Shown: positions 51,873-61,793, numbered from the stretch's first letter. The stretch is 64,000 bases of DNA from Methylosinus trichosporium OB3b (GCF_002752655.1 NZ_CP023737.1:3186001-3250000); one strand, 5' to 3'. The notes: generated by a model from the letters alone, not told the origin. Program-made: numbers and translations.

Positions 51873-53660
51873 ATGCCGCTCTATAAAGCCCCCGTGGACG
51901 ATACGCTGTTCCTTCTGACCGATGTTCTCCACATCGAGCGCTTCGGCAATGTGCCGGGTTTTTCCGAGGCGACGCCCGATCTCGTCGCGCAAATCCTCGG
52001 CGAGGGCGCGAAAATCTGCGAGGAGACGCTGGCGCCGCTCAATCGCCGCGGCGACGAGGAGGGCTGCCGGCGCGACGCCGCGGGCGATGTCGCGACGCCG
52101 GGCGGGTTCAAGGAGGCTTTCGACGCTTTCGTCGCCGGCGGCTGGGTCGGGCTCGCGGTCCCGCCGGAATATGACGGACAGGGCCTGCCTTACGCTCTCG
52201 CTCTGGCGATGAGCGAATATGGCTCCTCCGCCAATATGGCGCTCGCCATGTATATGGGCCTCACGCAAGGGGCGCTCGCCGCTCTGCTGCGCCATGGCGA
52301 CGAGGAGCAGAAGCGCCTCTTCGTTCCGCCCATGGCGGCCGGCCGCTGGACCGGCACGATGAATCTGACCGAGCCGCAATGCGGCACCGATCTCGGCCTG
52401 CTGACCACCAAGGCGACGCCACGGGGCGACGGCTCCTATTCGATCACCGGGCAGAAGATCTTCATTTCCGCCGGCGAGCACGACCTTTCCGAGAACATCA
52501 TTCATCTCGTGCTCGCGCGCATCGAGGGCGCGCCGGCGGGCGTGAAGGGCATCTCCCTCTTCATCGTGCCGAAATTCGAGGTCGCGGCCGACGGCTCGCT
52601 CGGCGTGCGCAACAAGGTGGTCTGCGGCGCGATCGAGCATAAGATGGGCATTCATGGCAACGCCACCTGCGTCATGAACTATGACGGCGCGCGCGGCCAT
52701 CTCGTCGGCGAGGCCAATCGCGGGCTGGCGGCGATGTTCGTGATGATGAACGAGGCGCGGCTCGGCGTCGCCGTGCAGGGCCTCGCGCTCTCCGAGGTCG
52801 CCTATCAGAACGCGCTTTCCTACGCCAAGGAGCGCCTGCAGGGCCGCTCGCTCTCCGGCGCGAAAAATCCGAGCGGCGGCGCCGATCCGATCATCGTGCA
52901 TCCGGATGTGCGGCGCAATCTCCTCGAGATCCGCGCCTTCAATGAGGCGGCGCGCGGCCTCGCTCTCCTCGCCGCGCTCGACAGCGACGTCGCTCATCGG
53001 GCCGAGGACGCGAGGGCGCGGCAGGCGGCGGAGGATCGGCTCGGCCTGCTGACGCCGGTGCTGAAGGGCGTCTTCACCGACATGGGCTTCGACAATGCGG
53101 TGAAGGCGCAGCAGATTTGGGGCGGGCATGGCTATATCAACGAGAACGGCATGGAGCAGTTCGTGCGCGACGCCCGCATCGCCATGATCTATGAGGGCGC
53201 GAACGGCATTCAGGCGCTCGATCTCGTCGGCCGCAAGCTGCCCAAGGACAATGGCCGCGCCGCAATGGCATTCTTCGCCGAGGTGAACGAATTCTTGACG
53301 CGCGAGAGCGCCGATGCGGCGATGAAGCCCTATGTCGAGCCGATGAAGGGAGCGCTCGGCGATCTGCAGAAGGCGACGGCCTGGCTAGTGCAGAACGCGC
53401 TGGCCAAGCCCGATAATGGCGCCGGCGTCTCCTACGACTACATGCATCTCTTCGGCCGCGTGGCGCTCGGCTATATGTGGACGCGCATCGCCCGCGCCGC
53501 GCTCGACGCCAAGGCGAAGGGCGACGCCGCATGGCTCGACGCCAAGCTGACGACTGGGAAGTTCTATATGGAGAAGATGCTGCCCGAGACAGGCTATCGT
53601 CTCGCGCGCGTCACGGCGGGCGCTGAGACGATGATGAGCCTGCCGGCGGAGATGTTTTAG
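51873..53660 (+). CDS. acyl-CoA dehydrogenase (long-chain, FadE-like)
   Basis: 595 residues from ATG 51873 with GGAGG eight bases upstream; the longer frame crosses the podJ promoter and is excluded. Features: MNLTEPQCGTDLGLLTTKAT and GQKIFISAGEHDL (FAD/substrate site), MFVMMNEARLGVAVQGLAL, and YEGANGIQALDLVGRKL carrying the catalytic Glu region. The extended C-terminal domain is that of the 590-600-residue type. First beta-oxidation step; FAD-dependent. Followed by thiolase and fadB genes. Confidence 0.92.
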   Translation: MPLYKAPVDDTLFLLTDVLHIERFGNVPGFSEATPDLVAQILGEGAKICEETLAPLNRRGDEEGCRRDAAGDVATPGGFKEAFDAFVAGGWVGLAVPPEYDGQGLPYALALAMSEYGSSANMALAMYMGLTQGALAALLRHGDEEQKRLFVPPMAAGRWTGTMNLTEPQCGTDLGLLTTKATPRGDGSYSITGQKIFISAGEHDLSENIIHLVLARIEGAPAGVKGISLFIVPKFEVAADGSLGVRNKVVCGAIEHKMGIHGNATCVMNYDGARGHLVGEANRGLAAMFVMMNEARLGVAVQGLALSEVAYQNALSYAKERLQGRSLSGAKNPSGGADPIIVHPDVRRNLLEIRAFNEAARGLALLAALDSDVAHRAEDARARQAAEDRLGLLTPVLKGVFTDMGFDNAVKAQQIWGGHGYINENGMEQFVRDARIAMIYEGANGIQALDLVGRKLPKDNGRAAMAFFAEVNEFLTRESADAAMKPYVEPMKGALGDLQKATAWLVQNALAKPDNGAGVSYDYMHLFGRVALGYMWTRIARAALDAKAKGDAAWLDAKLTTGKFYMEKMLPETGYRLARVTAGAETMMSLPAEMF

Positions 53661-53759
53661 AAGTGAGTAGCGAATGGCGAGTAGTGAGTGGTGAGCAGGG
53701 CGCTGCGCGCCGAGCTCGCACTTGTTACTCACTAGTCGCCAAGCGGAGCGGAGTCGTTC

Positions 53760-54968
53760 ATGCCCGAAGCCTATATCTACGACGCCGTGCGCACGCCGCG
53801 CGGGCGCGGCAAGCCCAACGGCTCGCTGCATGAAGTGTCGAGCCTCGGCCTCGCCGTCGCGGCGCTCTCGGCGCTGAAGCAACGCAATCGTCTCGACGGC
53901 GCGCCGGTCGACGACGTCATTCTCGGCTGCGTCGATCCTGTGGGCGAGGCCGGCGGCGACATCGCGCGCGCCGCAGCCATCGCTTCGGGCTTCGGCTATG
54001 AGGTTCCCGGCGTGCAGATCAACCGCTTCTGCGCCTCGGGTCTCGACGCGGTGAATTTCGCCGCGGCGCAGATCATGTCTGGCCAGCACGAGCTCACGAT
54101 CGGCGGCGGCGTCGAGAGCATGAGCCGCGTCGGCATCGGCGCCTCGGGCGGCGCCTGGCCGGCCGATCCGGCCATCGCCATCCCCTCTTATTTCATGCCG
54201 CAGGGCGTCTCCGCGGATCTCATCGCGACGAAATACGGCTTCTCGCGCAATGACGTCGACGCCTATGCGATGCAGTCGCAGCAGCGCGCCGCCCGCGCCT
54301 GGGAGGAGCAGCGCTTCGCGCGCTCCGTGACGCCGGTGAAGGATGTCAACGGCCTCACCATCCTCGATCACGACGAGCATATGCGGCCCTCGACCGACAT
54401 GCAGTCGCTCGGCGCGCTGAAGCCCGCCTTCGCCTTTCTCGCCGAGCAGGCGGGATTCGACGCGGTCGCCATCCAGGCGCATCCGGATGTCGAGAAGATC
54501 AATTACGTGCATCACGCCGGCAATTCGTCGGGCATCGTCGACGGCGCCGCGGCGGTGCTGCTCGGCTCGAAGGAGGCGGGCGAGAAGGCGGGGCTGACGC
54601 CGCGCGCGCGGATTCGCGCTTTCGCCAACATCGGCTCGGAGCCGGCGTTGATGCTGACCGGCCCGGTCGATGTGACGAAGAAACTGCTCGCCAAAGCGGG
54701 CATGACCTTTGGCGACATCGATCTCGTCGAGGTGAACGAGGCTTTCGCGGCGGTGGTGCTACGCTTCCTGCAAGCCTTCTCGCTCGACGATTCCAAAGTG
54801 AATGTGAATGGCGGCGCCATCGCGCTCGGCCATCCGCTCGGCGCCACCGGCGCGATGCTGGTGGGGACGGCGCTCGACGAATTGGAGCGCAGCGGCAAGG
54901 GCGTGGCGCTGGTGACTTTGTGCATCGGCGCCGGAATGGGAACCGCGACGATCATCGAGCGGGTGTGA
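53760..54968 (+). CDS. fadA: acetyl-CoA acyltransferase (thiolase)
   Basis: 402 residues. Nucleophilic cysteine in [46 protein letters not shown], catalytic His in [17 protein letters not shown] and the second Cys in [12 protein letters not shown]. Performs the thiolytic last step of beta-oxidation. Gap to the dehydrogenase is 99 bases and contains repeated GAGTAGTGAGT-like words. Confidence 0.93.
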   Translation: MPEAYIYDAVRTPRGRGKPNGSLHEVSSLGLAVAALSALKQRNRLDGAPVDDVILGCVDPVGEAGGDIARAAAIASGFGYEVPGVQINRFCASGLDAVNFAAAQIMSGQHELTIGGGVESMSRVGIGASGGAWPADPAIAIPSYFMPQGVSADLIATKYGFSRNDVDAYAMQSQQRAARAWEEQRFARSVTPVKDVNGLTILDHDEHMRPSTDMQSLGALKPAFAFLAEQAGFDAVAIQAHPDVEKINYVHHAGNSSGIVDGAAAVLLGSKEAGEKAGLTPRARIRAFANIGSEPALMLTGPVDVTKKLLAKAGMTFGDIDLVEVNEAFAAVVLRFLQAFSLDDSKVNVNGGAIALGHPLGATGAMLVGTALDELERSGKGVALVTLCIGAGMGTATIIERV

Positions 54969-54983
54969 TCATGCGCAGCCGCG

Positions 54984-55067
54984 CCGTCATTGCGAGCGAA
55001 GCGAAGCAATCCAGGGGCCGCCCCGCGGATCTGGATTGCTTCGTCGCTTCGCTCCGCGCAATGACGG
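54984..55067. repeat. inverted repeat between fadA and fadB
   Basis: CCGTCATTGCG...GCAATCCAG on the left is mirrored by CTGGATTGC...GCGCAATGACGG on the right, with GAAGCGAAG-type words between. This palindrome is one of the widespread dispersed intergenic repeats of alphaproteobacteria. It lies inside the fad operon and may attenuate or stabilise the transcript. Confidence 0.82.
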
Positions 55068-55096
55068 GACGCCTCTAGATTTCCGGGAGTGATCCG

Positions 55097-57304
55097 ATGA
55101 ACCTCGTCAATTTCCGTTTCGAGACCGGCGCCGATGGCGTCGCTCTGCTCATTTGGGACATGCCCGAGCGCTCGATGAACGTCATCACCTTCGAGGTGAT
55201 GAGCGAGCTCGAGCAGGTGATCGACAAGGTGGCGGGCGATTTTGAGATCAAGGGCTGCGTCATCACTTCGGGCAAGCCTGCCTTCTCCGGCGGCGCCGAT
55301 CTCTCCATGCTGCAGAAGAGCGCCGCCGATTATGCGAAGGCGGTGCGCGAGCGCGGCGAAGAGGAGGCGATGAAGGAGTTCTTCGAGGGCGCGCGGCGCC
55401 TGTCGCTGCTCTATCGCAAGCTCGAGACCTGTGGAAAGCCTTTCGCCGTCGCCATTGCCGGAACCTGTCTGGGCGGCGCCTTCGAGCTCGCGCTCGCCTG
55501 CCATTATCGCGTGCTCGCCGACAGCGACAAGACGCGCGTCGGCCTGCCGGAGATCAAGGTCGGACTCTTCCCCGGCGCCGGCGGCACGCAGCGCGTCGCA
55601 CGGCTGATGCAGACCGGCGACGCTCTGCAGATGCTGTTCAAGGGCGAGCAGCTGAAGCCTGCGAAAGCGAAAGCCGCCGGCCTCGTGCACGAGCTCGCTC
55701 CCGCGGACGAGATCGTCGCGCGCGCGAAAGACTGGATCGTGAATGGCGGCAAGGCGCAGGCGCCTTGGGACGTCGAGGGCTTCAAGCCGCCGTCGGGCCG
55801 CGTCTATTCGCCGGGCGGAATGATGGTGTGGCCGGCGGCCAACGCCATCTATCGTCGCGAGACCTTCGACAATTACCCCGCAGCCAAGGCCATTCTGCAC
55901 AGCGTGTTCGAGGGGCTGCAGCTGCCCTTCGATCTCGGCCTGCGCGTCGAGGCGCGCTGGTTCGCGCATATTCTGCGCTCGCGACAGGCGGCGGCGATGA
56001 TCCGCACGCTGTTCCTGTCAAAGAGCGAATTGGAGAAGGGCGCGCATCGGCCCAAGGACATTCCGCAAGCGAAATTCAAGAAGATCGGCGTGCTCGGCGC
56101 GGGCTTCATGGGCGCCGGCGTCGCTTATGTGAGCGCGCTCGCCGGGCTCGAGGTGGTGCTGATCGACCGCGATCAGGAGAGCGCCGACAAGGGCAAGGCG
56201 GTCATCGACAAGCTCGTCTCCGGCCAAGTCTCGCGCGGCCGCGCCACGGCGGCGGACAGGCAAGCGCTGCTCGCGCGCATCGCCGCGACGCCGGACTATG
56301 AGACGCTGAAAGGCGTCGATCTCGTCGTCGAGGCGGTGTTCGAGGAGCGCGGCGTGAAGGCCGAGGCGACAAAGAAGGCGCAAGCGGTCGTCGGCGCCGA
56401 GGTGATCTTCGCGTCGAATACCTCGACGCTGCCGATCACCTCGCTCGCCGAGACCTCGCTGAAGCCGGAGAATTTCGTCGGCATCCACTTCTTCTCGCCG
56501 GTCGAGAAGATGCTGCTGGTGGAAGTGATTCGCGGCGAGAAGACGAGCGACCGCGCCGTGGCGACGGCGCTCGATTTCGTGCGCATCCTCAAGAAGACGC
56601 CGATCGTCGTCAATGATTCGCGCGGCTTCTACGCCAATCGCTGCGTGCTGAACTATGTGCGCGAAGGCCATATCATGCTGAGCGAAGGCGTGCCGCCGGC
56701 GATGATCGAGACGGCGGCGCGCATGGCCGGAATGCCGGTCGGCCCGCTGTCGCTCAATGACGAGATCGCGCTCGATCTCGCCTGGAAGATTCATCAGGCG
56801 ACGAAGAAAGATCTCGGCGAGGCCGCCGTCGATCCGACGCAGGAGCGCGTGCTGCAATTCATGGTGGAGCAGGAAGGGCGCCTCGGCCGCAAGAACGGCA
56901 AGGGGTTTTACGACTATCCCGCTGTGGGCAAGAAGAGCCTGTGGCCGCGGCTCTCGGCGCTCGCCGAGACGACGCTCGACCCCGATGCGATCGATGTCGA
57001 GGAGCTGCAGCGGCGTTTTCTCGTCGTGCAGGCGGCGGAGGCGGCGCGCACTTTGTTCGAGGGCGTCGTCACCGATCCGCGCGAGGCCGATGTCGGCTCC
57101 ATCCTCGGCTTCGGCTTCGCGCCCTTCACGGGCGGAACGCTGTCATACATCGACGGGGTCGGCGCCAAGGCCTTCGTCGCCATCTGCGACGCGCTGACGC
57201 GCAAATATGGCGAGCGCTTCACGCCGCCGCTGCAGCTGCGCGAGATGGCGGAGAAGGGCGAGAGCTTCTATGGCCGCTACGCCGCTGAGGCGAAGGCGGC
57301 CTGA
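55097..57304 (+). CDS. fadB: multifunctional beta-oxidation enzyme (enoyl-CoA hydratase / 3-hydroxyacyl-CoA dehydrogenase)
   Basis: 735 residues. N-terminal crotonase half: SGGADLSMLQ, GTCLGGAFELALACHYRV and GLPEIKVGLFPGAGGTQRVA with catalytic Glu positions. C-terminal dehydrogenase half: Rossmann IGVLGAGFMGAGVAYVSALA, FASNTSTLPITSLAE and GIHFFSPVEKMLLVEVI (catalytic His). Second and third steps of fatty-acid beta-oxidation; partner of the thiolase upstream. The whole protein is intact. lipB starts seven bases after its stop. Confidence 0.94.
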   Translation: MNLVNFRFETGADGVALLIWDMPERSMNVITFEVMSELEQVIDKVAGDFEIKGCVITSGKPAFSGGADLSMLQKSAADYAKAVRERGEEEAMKEFFEGARRLSLLYRKLETCGKPFAVAIAGTCLGGAFELALACHYRVLADSDKTRVGLPEIKVGLFPGAGGTQRVARLMQTGDALQMLFKGEQLKPAKAKAAGLVHELAPADEIVARAKDWIVNGGKAQAPWDVEGFKPPSGRVYSPGGMMVWPAANAIYRRETFDNYPAAKAILHSVFEGLQLPFDLGLRVEARWFAHILRSRQAAAMIRTLFLSKSELEKGAHRPKDIPQAKFKKIGVLGAGFMGAGVAYVSALAGLEVVLIDRDQESADKGKAVIDKLVSGQVSRGRATAADRQALLARIAATPDYETLKGVDLVVEAVFEERGVKAEATKKAQAVVGAEVIFASNTSTLPITSLAETSLKPENFVGIHFFSPVEKMLLVEVIRGEKTSDRAVATALDFVRILKKTPIVVNDSRGFYANRCVLNYVREGHIMLSEGVPPAMIETAARMAGMPVGPLSLNDEIALDLAWKIHQATKKDLGEAAVDPTQERVLQFMVEQEGRLGRKNGKGFYDYPAVGKKSLWPRLSALAETTLDPDAIDVEELQRRFLVVQAAEAARTLFEGVVTDPREADVGSILGFGFAPFTGGTLSYIDGVGAKAFVAICDALTRKYGERFTPPLQLREMAEKGESFYGRYAAEAKAA

Positions 57305-57310
57305 GCCATC

Positions 57311-58027
57311 ATGTCCCGCGATGCTCGCGACGTCTCTTTTCTTCCGCGCCCCGGCTCGCCGCCGGCGCAATGGGTCGTCACCCCTGGCCACGTCGGCTAT
57401 GAGGAGGCTGTCGCCGAGATGGAAACGCTCGCCGAGCGCATCGCCCTAGGCGACGCGCTCGAGCGCTGCTGGCTGGTGGAGCATCCGCCGATCTACACGG
57501 CCGGAACCTCGGCCAAGGAGTCCGATCTGCTCGACGCGCGTTTTCCCGTGCATCGCACCGGACGCGGCGGACAATTCACCTATCACGGGCCGGGCCAGAG
57601 GGTGGCTTATGTGATGCTCGACCTCTCGCGGCGCCGGCGCGACGTGCGCGCCTTCGTGTGCGCGCTCGAAGCGTGGCTGATCGAGACGCTCGCGGCTTTC
57701 GGCGTCGTCGGCGAGCGGCGCGAGGCGCGCGTCGGCGTCTGGACGCCGCGCCCGGACAAGCCCGCCGGGATTAGCGGCGAGCCGGCCGAGGACAAGATCG
57801 CCGCCATTGGCGTGCGCGTCCGGCGCTGGGTGAGCTTTCACGGCGTCGCGCTCAATGTCGCGCCGGACCTCACGCATTTTTCCGGCATCGCGCCCTGCGG
57901 CGTGCGCCAGTCGCATCTTGGCGTCACGAGCCTCGCCGATCTTGGGGTCGACGCTGATATGGCGCGCGTCGACGTGGAGCTGCGCCGCGCCTTCGAGACG
58001 ATCTTCGGCGCAACGATCGACGGCTGA
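57311..58027 (+). CDS. lipB: lipoyl(octanoyl) transferase
   Basis: 238 residues. Motifs: [33 protein letters not shown] (substrate site), [20 protein letters not shown] (catalytic Lys) and [16 protein letters not shown] (catalytic Cys). Moves octanoate from acyl carrier protein to lipoyl domains. Directly follows fadB by six bases, so it is cotranscribed with it. Confidence 0.94.
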   Translation: MSRDARDVSFLPRPGSPPAQWVVTPGHVGYEEAVAEMETLAERIALGDALERCWLVEHPPIYTAGTSAKESDLLDARFPVHRTGRGGQFTYHGPGQRVAYVMLDLSRRRRDVRAFVCALEAWLIETLAAFGVVGERREARVGVWTPRPDKPAGISGEPAEDKIAAIGVRVRRWVSFHGVALNVAPDLTHFSGIAPCGVRQSHLGVTSLADLGVDADMARVDVELRRAFETIFGATIDG

Positions 58028-58037
58028 GGCGCTCGCG

Positions 58038-58538
58038 TCAGTCCTGCGGTTCGAGCGCTCGCAGCGTCGGACGCTCGGCTTCGCGGCGCGCGCGCCAGGC
58101 GGCGCCGACAATGAGCACGGCGGAGGCGAGAAAGCCGACGGTGGTCAATGTGAAGCTCACGGCCGCGAGCGGCGGGAAATGCTCGACGACAGTCGAGGGG
58201 TCGACCTTGGGGCTGAAGCCTCGCCTCACGAAAGAGGACGCATTGACGAAGGCGCCGAAGCAGCTCGCGCCGACGACCCATAGAGGCGGAACGATCGCAT
58301 ATTGGCGGAACAGCAGCGCGAATAGAAAGAGGAACTGCGACATCATCAGAAAATCGATGTGGCCGCGAATGATGTCGGCGCGCTCCACCATCAGGCTCGC
58401 GAGCGCGCTATGCGGGAAGAACAAGGTCACGCCCAGCGCCCAGGCTATGACGAGCGCGACCGCGAGCTCGAAAGTCGCGAATGCGAGCAGAAATGTGACG
58501 CGCGACGGCGCGCGCGCCCTGATCGCCTGCAGGCTCAT
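58038..58538 (-). CDS. four-helix membrane protein, unknown function
   Basis: 166 residues with four hydrophobic helices (FELAVALVIAWALGVTLFF; IDFLMMSQFLFLFALLF; PPLWVVGASCFGAFVNAS; FTLTTVGFLASAVLIVGAAW) and a short polar tail. A histidine and arginine/aspartate lie between helices (ADIIRGHIDFL). Not recognised as a known family with confidence. Convergent with lipB, separated by 10 bases; it has its own upstream region shared with the divergent sensor kinase gene. Confidence 0.6.
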   Translation of the reverse strand: MSLQAIRARAPSRVTFLLAFATFELAVALVIAWALGVTLFFPHSALASLMVERADIIRGHIDFLMMSQFLFLFALLFRQYAIVPPLWVVGASCFGAFVNASSFVRRGFSPKVDPSTVVEHFPPLAAVSFTLTTVGFLASAVLIVGAAWRARREAERPTLRALEPQD

Positions 58539-58766
58539 GTTTCATCCTCCCTGTCGGTTTCGCCAAGCGCTTGTCGATTTCGCCGGGAGCTTGCCCATCG
58601 GCGGGCGCCGCCGCCAGGGTCCGCGGCCTCCGGCGCGCTGGGCAAATTTCCCGATGGCGCCGGCGGCGAGCCGGATCGCATTGGCGGAAATGGGGATTGC
58701 GATTACGCTGCCGACGTGAGCCGGCGCACGGAGCGCCCCGGTCCAGCGTTCGGGAGCTAGAGTGAC

Positions 58767-60161
58767 ATGCAGCTGATCGTTCGCCTGCTTCTGCGCCTCG
58801 CCGGCGTCGTGCTGCTGTGTTTGTCGCTGGCCATCGGCTGGGTGATGCTCGACGCGCATCGCACCATCCACGCCGAGACCGCCGCCTCCGCCGAGCGCGT
58901 CGCCCATGAATTGGAGAATTTGTTCTGGCGCGAGATTCTCTGGCGCGGCAGCATGCGGCGCGACAAAATCCTGCCGATCCCCAATTGGGAGTCGCTGGCG
59001 ACGTTGAAGCTCGTGTCGCCGGGCGTCTGCATCGGCTTCGCGCCGGGCGCCGAGGCGCCGCGCGAGTTATGCAGCCAGACGGAGGGGGTCGGCGCACCGG
59101 CGCCGCCGTGGTTCGCGCGCCTGTTCGATGTTGTGTTCGGCCCGCCGGCGCCGATCCGGCGCCCGCTCACCGTGCGCCAGCCGGAGACCGGAGCCGTCGT
59201 CGCGCGCGCCGATCCGGAAGCCGCGGTGCGGCAGGCGTGGCGCGAGATTTCCATGGTCGCGAGCGTCGCGGTGTTCATGGCCGTCGGCCTGTCGCTGCTC
59301 GCAGCGCTCGTCATCATTCACGCGCTGGCGCCGACGCGCGTCGTCATCGACGGGCTGCGCCGATTGGAGAGCGGCAATTACCGCCACAGGATTCGCGCCT
59401 TCACCAGCGGCGAGTTCGGCCTCATCGCCCGCGCCGTCAATGATCTCGCCGAGCGTCTCGCGCAGACCACCGCCGAGCGCGTCGCGCTGACGAAGCGCCT
59501 GTTCGAGGTGCAGGAGGAGGAGCGCCGCGCATTGGCGCGCGATCTGCACGACGAGTTCGGCCAATGCCTCACGGCGACCACGGCTTTCGCCGCGGCGATC
59601 GAGGCGGGCGCGCAGGATCGTCCCGATCTCGCCGCCGATGCGCGTTCGATCGGCAAGGCGGCGCGGCGCATGACCGCGACGCTGCGCGAAGCGCTGGCGC
59701 GGCTGCGCTCGCAAGATCTGGAGGAATTGGGGCTCGAGGCCTGTCTCGTGCAGCTCGTCGCCGGGTGGAACGCGCAAACGGCGCCGCGCGCGGTCGTGCA
59801 TCTCGATCTGATGGGCGATCTCGCCGCCGTGCCGTCGTCGGTCTCCACCAGCGTCTTTCGCATCGCGCAGGAGTGCCTCACCAACGCCATGCGCCACGGG
59901 CGCCCGCATGACGTCTATCTGCGTGTCGAACGTCTCGCCTCCAATGACGGCGTTGTCGCCCTGACGGTCGAGGACGACGGCGGCGGCGATCCGACGCGCA
60001 TCGATGTTTCCGCGGGCCATGGCCTGCTCGGCATGCGCGAGCGCGTCTCCGCTTTCGGCGGCAGCCTGGAGATCGGCCGCGCCGCGCGCGGCGTCTGCGT
60101 CGCCGCGCGCATTCCGCTCGTTTCCGCCAACGCCGGCGCGCTGGAGCGCAAGGCCGCATGA
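58767..60161 (+). CDS. sensor histidine kinase (NarX/UhpB-type, HisKA_3)
   Basis: 464 residues. Two membrane helices (LAGVVLLCLSLAIGWVML at 12-29; VAVFMAVGLSLLAALVII at 167-184) enclosing a periplasmic sensor of about 135 residues, a HAMP segment, then HisKA_3 with the phospho-accepting His at about 261 in ALARDLHDEFGQCLTATTA. The ATPase follows with FRIAQECLTNAMRHG (N box) and GHGLLGMRERVSAFGGSLEI. It overlaps the response-regulator gene by ATGA. The stimulus is unknown. Confidence 0.9.
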   Translation: MQLIVRLLLRLAGVVLLCLSLAIGWVMLDAHRTIHAETAASAERVAHELENLFWREILWRGSMRRDKILPIPNWESLATLKLVSPGVCIGFAPGAEAPRELCSQTEGVGAPAPPWFARLFDVVFGPPAPIRRPLTVRQPETGAVVARADPEAAVRQAWREISMVASVAVFMAVGLSLLAALVIIHALAPTRVVIDGLRRLESGNYRHRIRAFTSGEFGLIARAVNDLAERLAQTTAERVALTKRLFEVQEEERRALARDLHDEFGQCLTATTAFAAAIEAGAQDRPDLAADARSIGKAARRMTATLREALARLRSQDLEELGLEACLVQLVAGWNAQTAPRAVVHLDLMGDLAAVPSSVSTSVFRIAQECLTNAMRHGRPHDVYLRVERLASNDGVVALTVEDDGGGDPTRIDVSAGHGLLGMRERVSAFGGSLEIGRAARGVCVAARIPLVSANAGALERKAA

Positions 60162-60814
60162 AGCCGGTTTCGGTCCTGCTCGTCGACGATCATCCGGTGG
60201 TGCGCGAGGGCTATCGCCGCCTGCTCGAGCGCCAGAAGAATTTCGCCGTGGTGGCGGAAGCAGAGGACGCGGCCGCGGCCTATCAGGCCTATCGCGATCA
60301 TTCGCCCGATGTCGTGGTGATGGATCTGTCGCTGCGCGGCGGCGCCGGCGGGCTCGAGGCCGTGCGCCACATCCGCCAATGGGACAAGCGCGCGCGCATT
60401 CTCGTGTTCACCATGCACAGCGCCGCGGCCTATGCGCTCAAAGCCTTCGAGGCGGGCGCGAGCGGCTTCATCACCAAGGGCGGCGAGGCGAGCGAATTGG
60501 TGCGAGCTGTGGGCTTGGTCGCGCGTGGCGGCCGCGCGCTCGGCGACGATGTCGCCCGCGAGATCGCCGCCGAGCGTCTCGCCGACGGGCGCTCGCCGCT
60601 CGCCGATCTCGGCCCGCGCGAGACGGAGATTCTGCGCCTCGTCGCTTCCGGCCACACCACCGAGGACATCGCCGACGCTCTGCATCTCAGCCCCAAGACG
60701 GTGCAGAATTACCATTATCAGATCAAATCCAAGGTCGGCGCGCGCACCGACGCGCATCTCGTCTGGCTCGCGCTCGGCGCCGGACTCGTCGCCGCCGACG
60801 CGCCGCCGCTCTGA
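60158..60814 (+). CDS. LuxR/NarL-type response regulator
   Basis: 218 residues. Receiver domain with VLLVDDHPVVREGYRRLLE (acidic pocket), phospho-acceptor Asp in DVVVMDLSLRGGAGG, and FITKGGEASELVRAV (Lys). C-terminal LuxR helix-turn-helix: LGPRETEILRLVASGHTTED and LHLSPKTVQNYHYQIKSKV. Partner of the kinase upstream. A gene for a secreted DUF2380-like protein follows 95 bases later and could be in its regulon. Confidence 0.92.
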   Translation: MKPVSVLLVDDHPVVREGYRRLLERQKNFAVVAEAEDAAAAYQAYRDHSPDVVVMDLSLRGGAGGLEAVRHIRQWDKRARILVFTMHSAAAYALKAFEAGASGFITKGGEASELVRAVGLVARGGRALGDDVAREIAAERLADGRSPLADLGPRETEILRLVASGHTTEDIADALHLSPKTVQNYHYQIKSKVGARTDAHLVWLALGAGLVAADAPPL

Positions 60815-60909
60815 GCGCGGGAATTTTTCCCATGCCGCGACGGGAGAGATAGACTGGCCGGCGTGGTCTTTCGCGCGCATCTTGAGCGCATCCAGACAGG
60901 AGGCGCGCT

Positions 60910-61446
60910 GTGACTCGTTTCTTCTCGATCATTCTGCTCGGCGCTGTCGCCCTCCTCTCCTCGCCGGCGCTCGCGGCGCCGCCGTTGAAGCTCGTCGTCT
61001 TCGATCTCGAGCTCGATGATTTCAGCGCCGGCGGTCCGCTTGCCGGGGAGAGCGCCGAAGAGACCGAACGTCTGCGCAAGATGACGCGGCTCGCCCGCGA
61101 ATTGCTCGCCGCCTCTGGCCTGTTCGAGATCGTCGACGCGGGCGCGACCGATGAGGCGAGAGTGGCGCAGCATTGGCTGCGCAAATGCAACGGCTGCGAC
61201 GCCGATGTGGCGCGCGCGGCGGGCGCCGATCTCTCCTTCGTCGGCCTCTTCCGCAAGATCAGCGTGATGGAGCAGGTTCTCGAATTTCGCATCCGCGACG
61301 CGCGCAGCGGCGAGCTGGTCAATATTTCGCAGACCGATCTGCGCGGCGAGACGGACGAATCCTGGCGCCGCGCCCTGACCTATCTGATCCGCTACAATCT
61401 GGTCGAGCCGGAGCTGGCGCGGCGGGGTGGGAAAACAGAGCGGTGA
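60910..61446 (+). CDS. secreted DUF2380/DUF3280-like protein
   Basis: 178 residues from GTG 60910 with GGAGG six bases upstream. Signal peptide (FFSIILLGAVALLSSPALA). The mature part reads LKLVVFDLELDDFSAGGPLA, LRKMTRLARELLAASGLFEI and NGCDADVARAAGADLSFVGL, as in DUF2380/DUF3280 periplasmic proteins. I recall these near two-component systems and PQQ-linked alcohol oxidation genes in methylotrophs; no such genes are visible here. Function unknown. Confidence 0.7.
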   Translation: MTRFFSIILLGAVALLSSPALAAPPLKLVVFDLELDDFSAGGPLAGESAEETERLRKMTRLARELLAASGLFEIVDAGATDEARVAQHWLRKCNGCDADVARAAGADLSFVGLFRKISVMEQVLEFRIRDARSGELVNISQTDLRGETDESWRRALTYLIRYNLVEPELARRGGKTER

Positions 61447-61491
61447 CGATCATTGCGAATCTCGCTGCGCGCTGCTTCTCCCTCAGAGCGC

Positions 61492-61793
61492 GCGAGCGGG
61501 GAGAGGAGAGGCGGAGGCGCCGCGGCCTTTGCTTGGAGGAAGCCCGGATTGGCCGAGAGAATCGCACGGCGCCGGCCGCCCCCTCGCCCCGCTCGCGGGG
61601 AGAGGTACGGAGAGGGGCCCGGGAGAGTTCGCGGCGTCGCCATCGCGCCCACCCGCCTCGCCCCTCACCTCACCTCTCCCCGCGAGCGGCGCGAGCGGGG
61701 AGAGGGGGCGGAGGCGCCGCGGCCTTTGCTGGAGGAAGCCCGGATTCGTCGAGAGAATCGCATGGCGCCGACCGCCCCCTCTCCCCGCTTGCG
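61492..61793. repeat. two ~104-bp direct repeats with CTCCCCGC/GCGGGGAG borders
   Basis: Copy 1 (61492-61596) and copy 2 (61691-61793) share GCGAGCGGGGAGAG, a GGAGGCGCCGCGGCCTTTGC core, GGAGGAAGCCCGGATT, and GAGAGAATCGCA near the far end, with few differences. Each copy is bounded by inverted GCGGGGAG/CTCCCCGC words that can pair within or between copies. Copy 2 is translated on the minus strand as the tail of the YhiN-type protein. Probably a dispersed intergenic element inserted twice. Confidence 0.82.

Noticed and set aside
61492..61793. CRISPR-like array
   Set aside because: There are only two copies of about 104 bp, with GC-rich inverted borders; spacing and unit size do not fit CRISPR. 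No CRISPR repeats were seen elsewhere.
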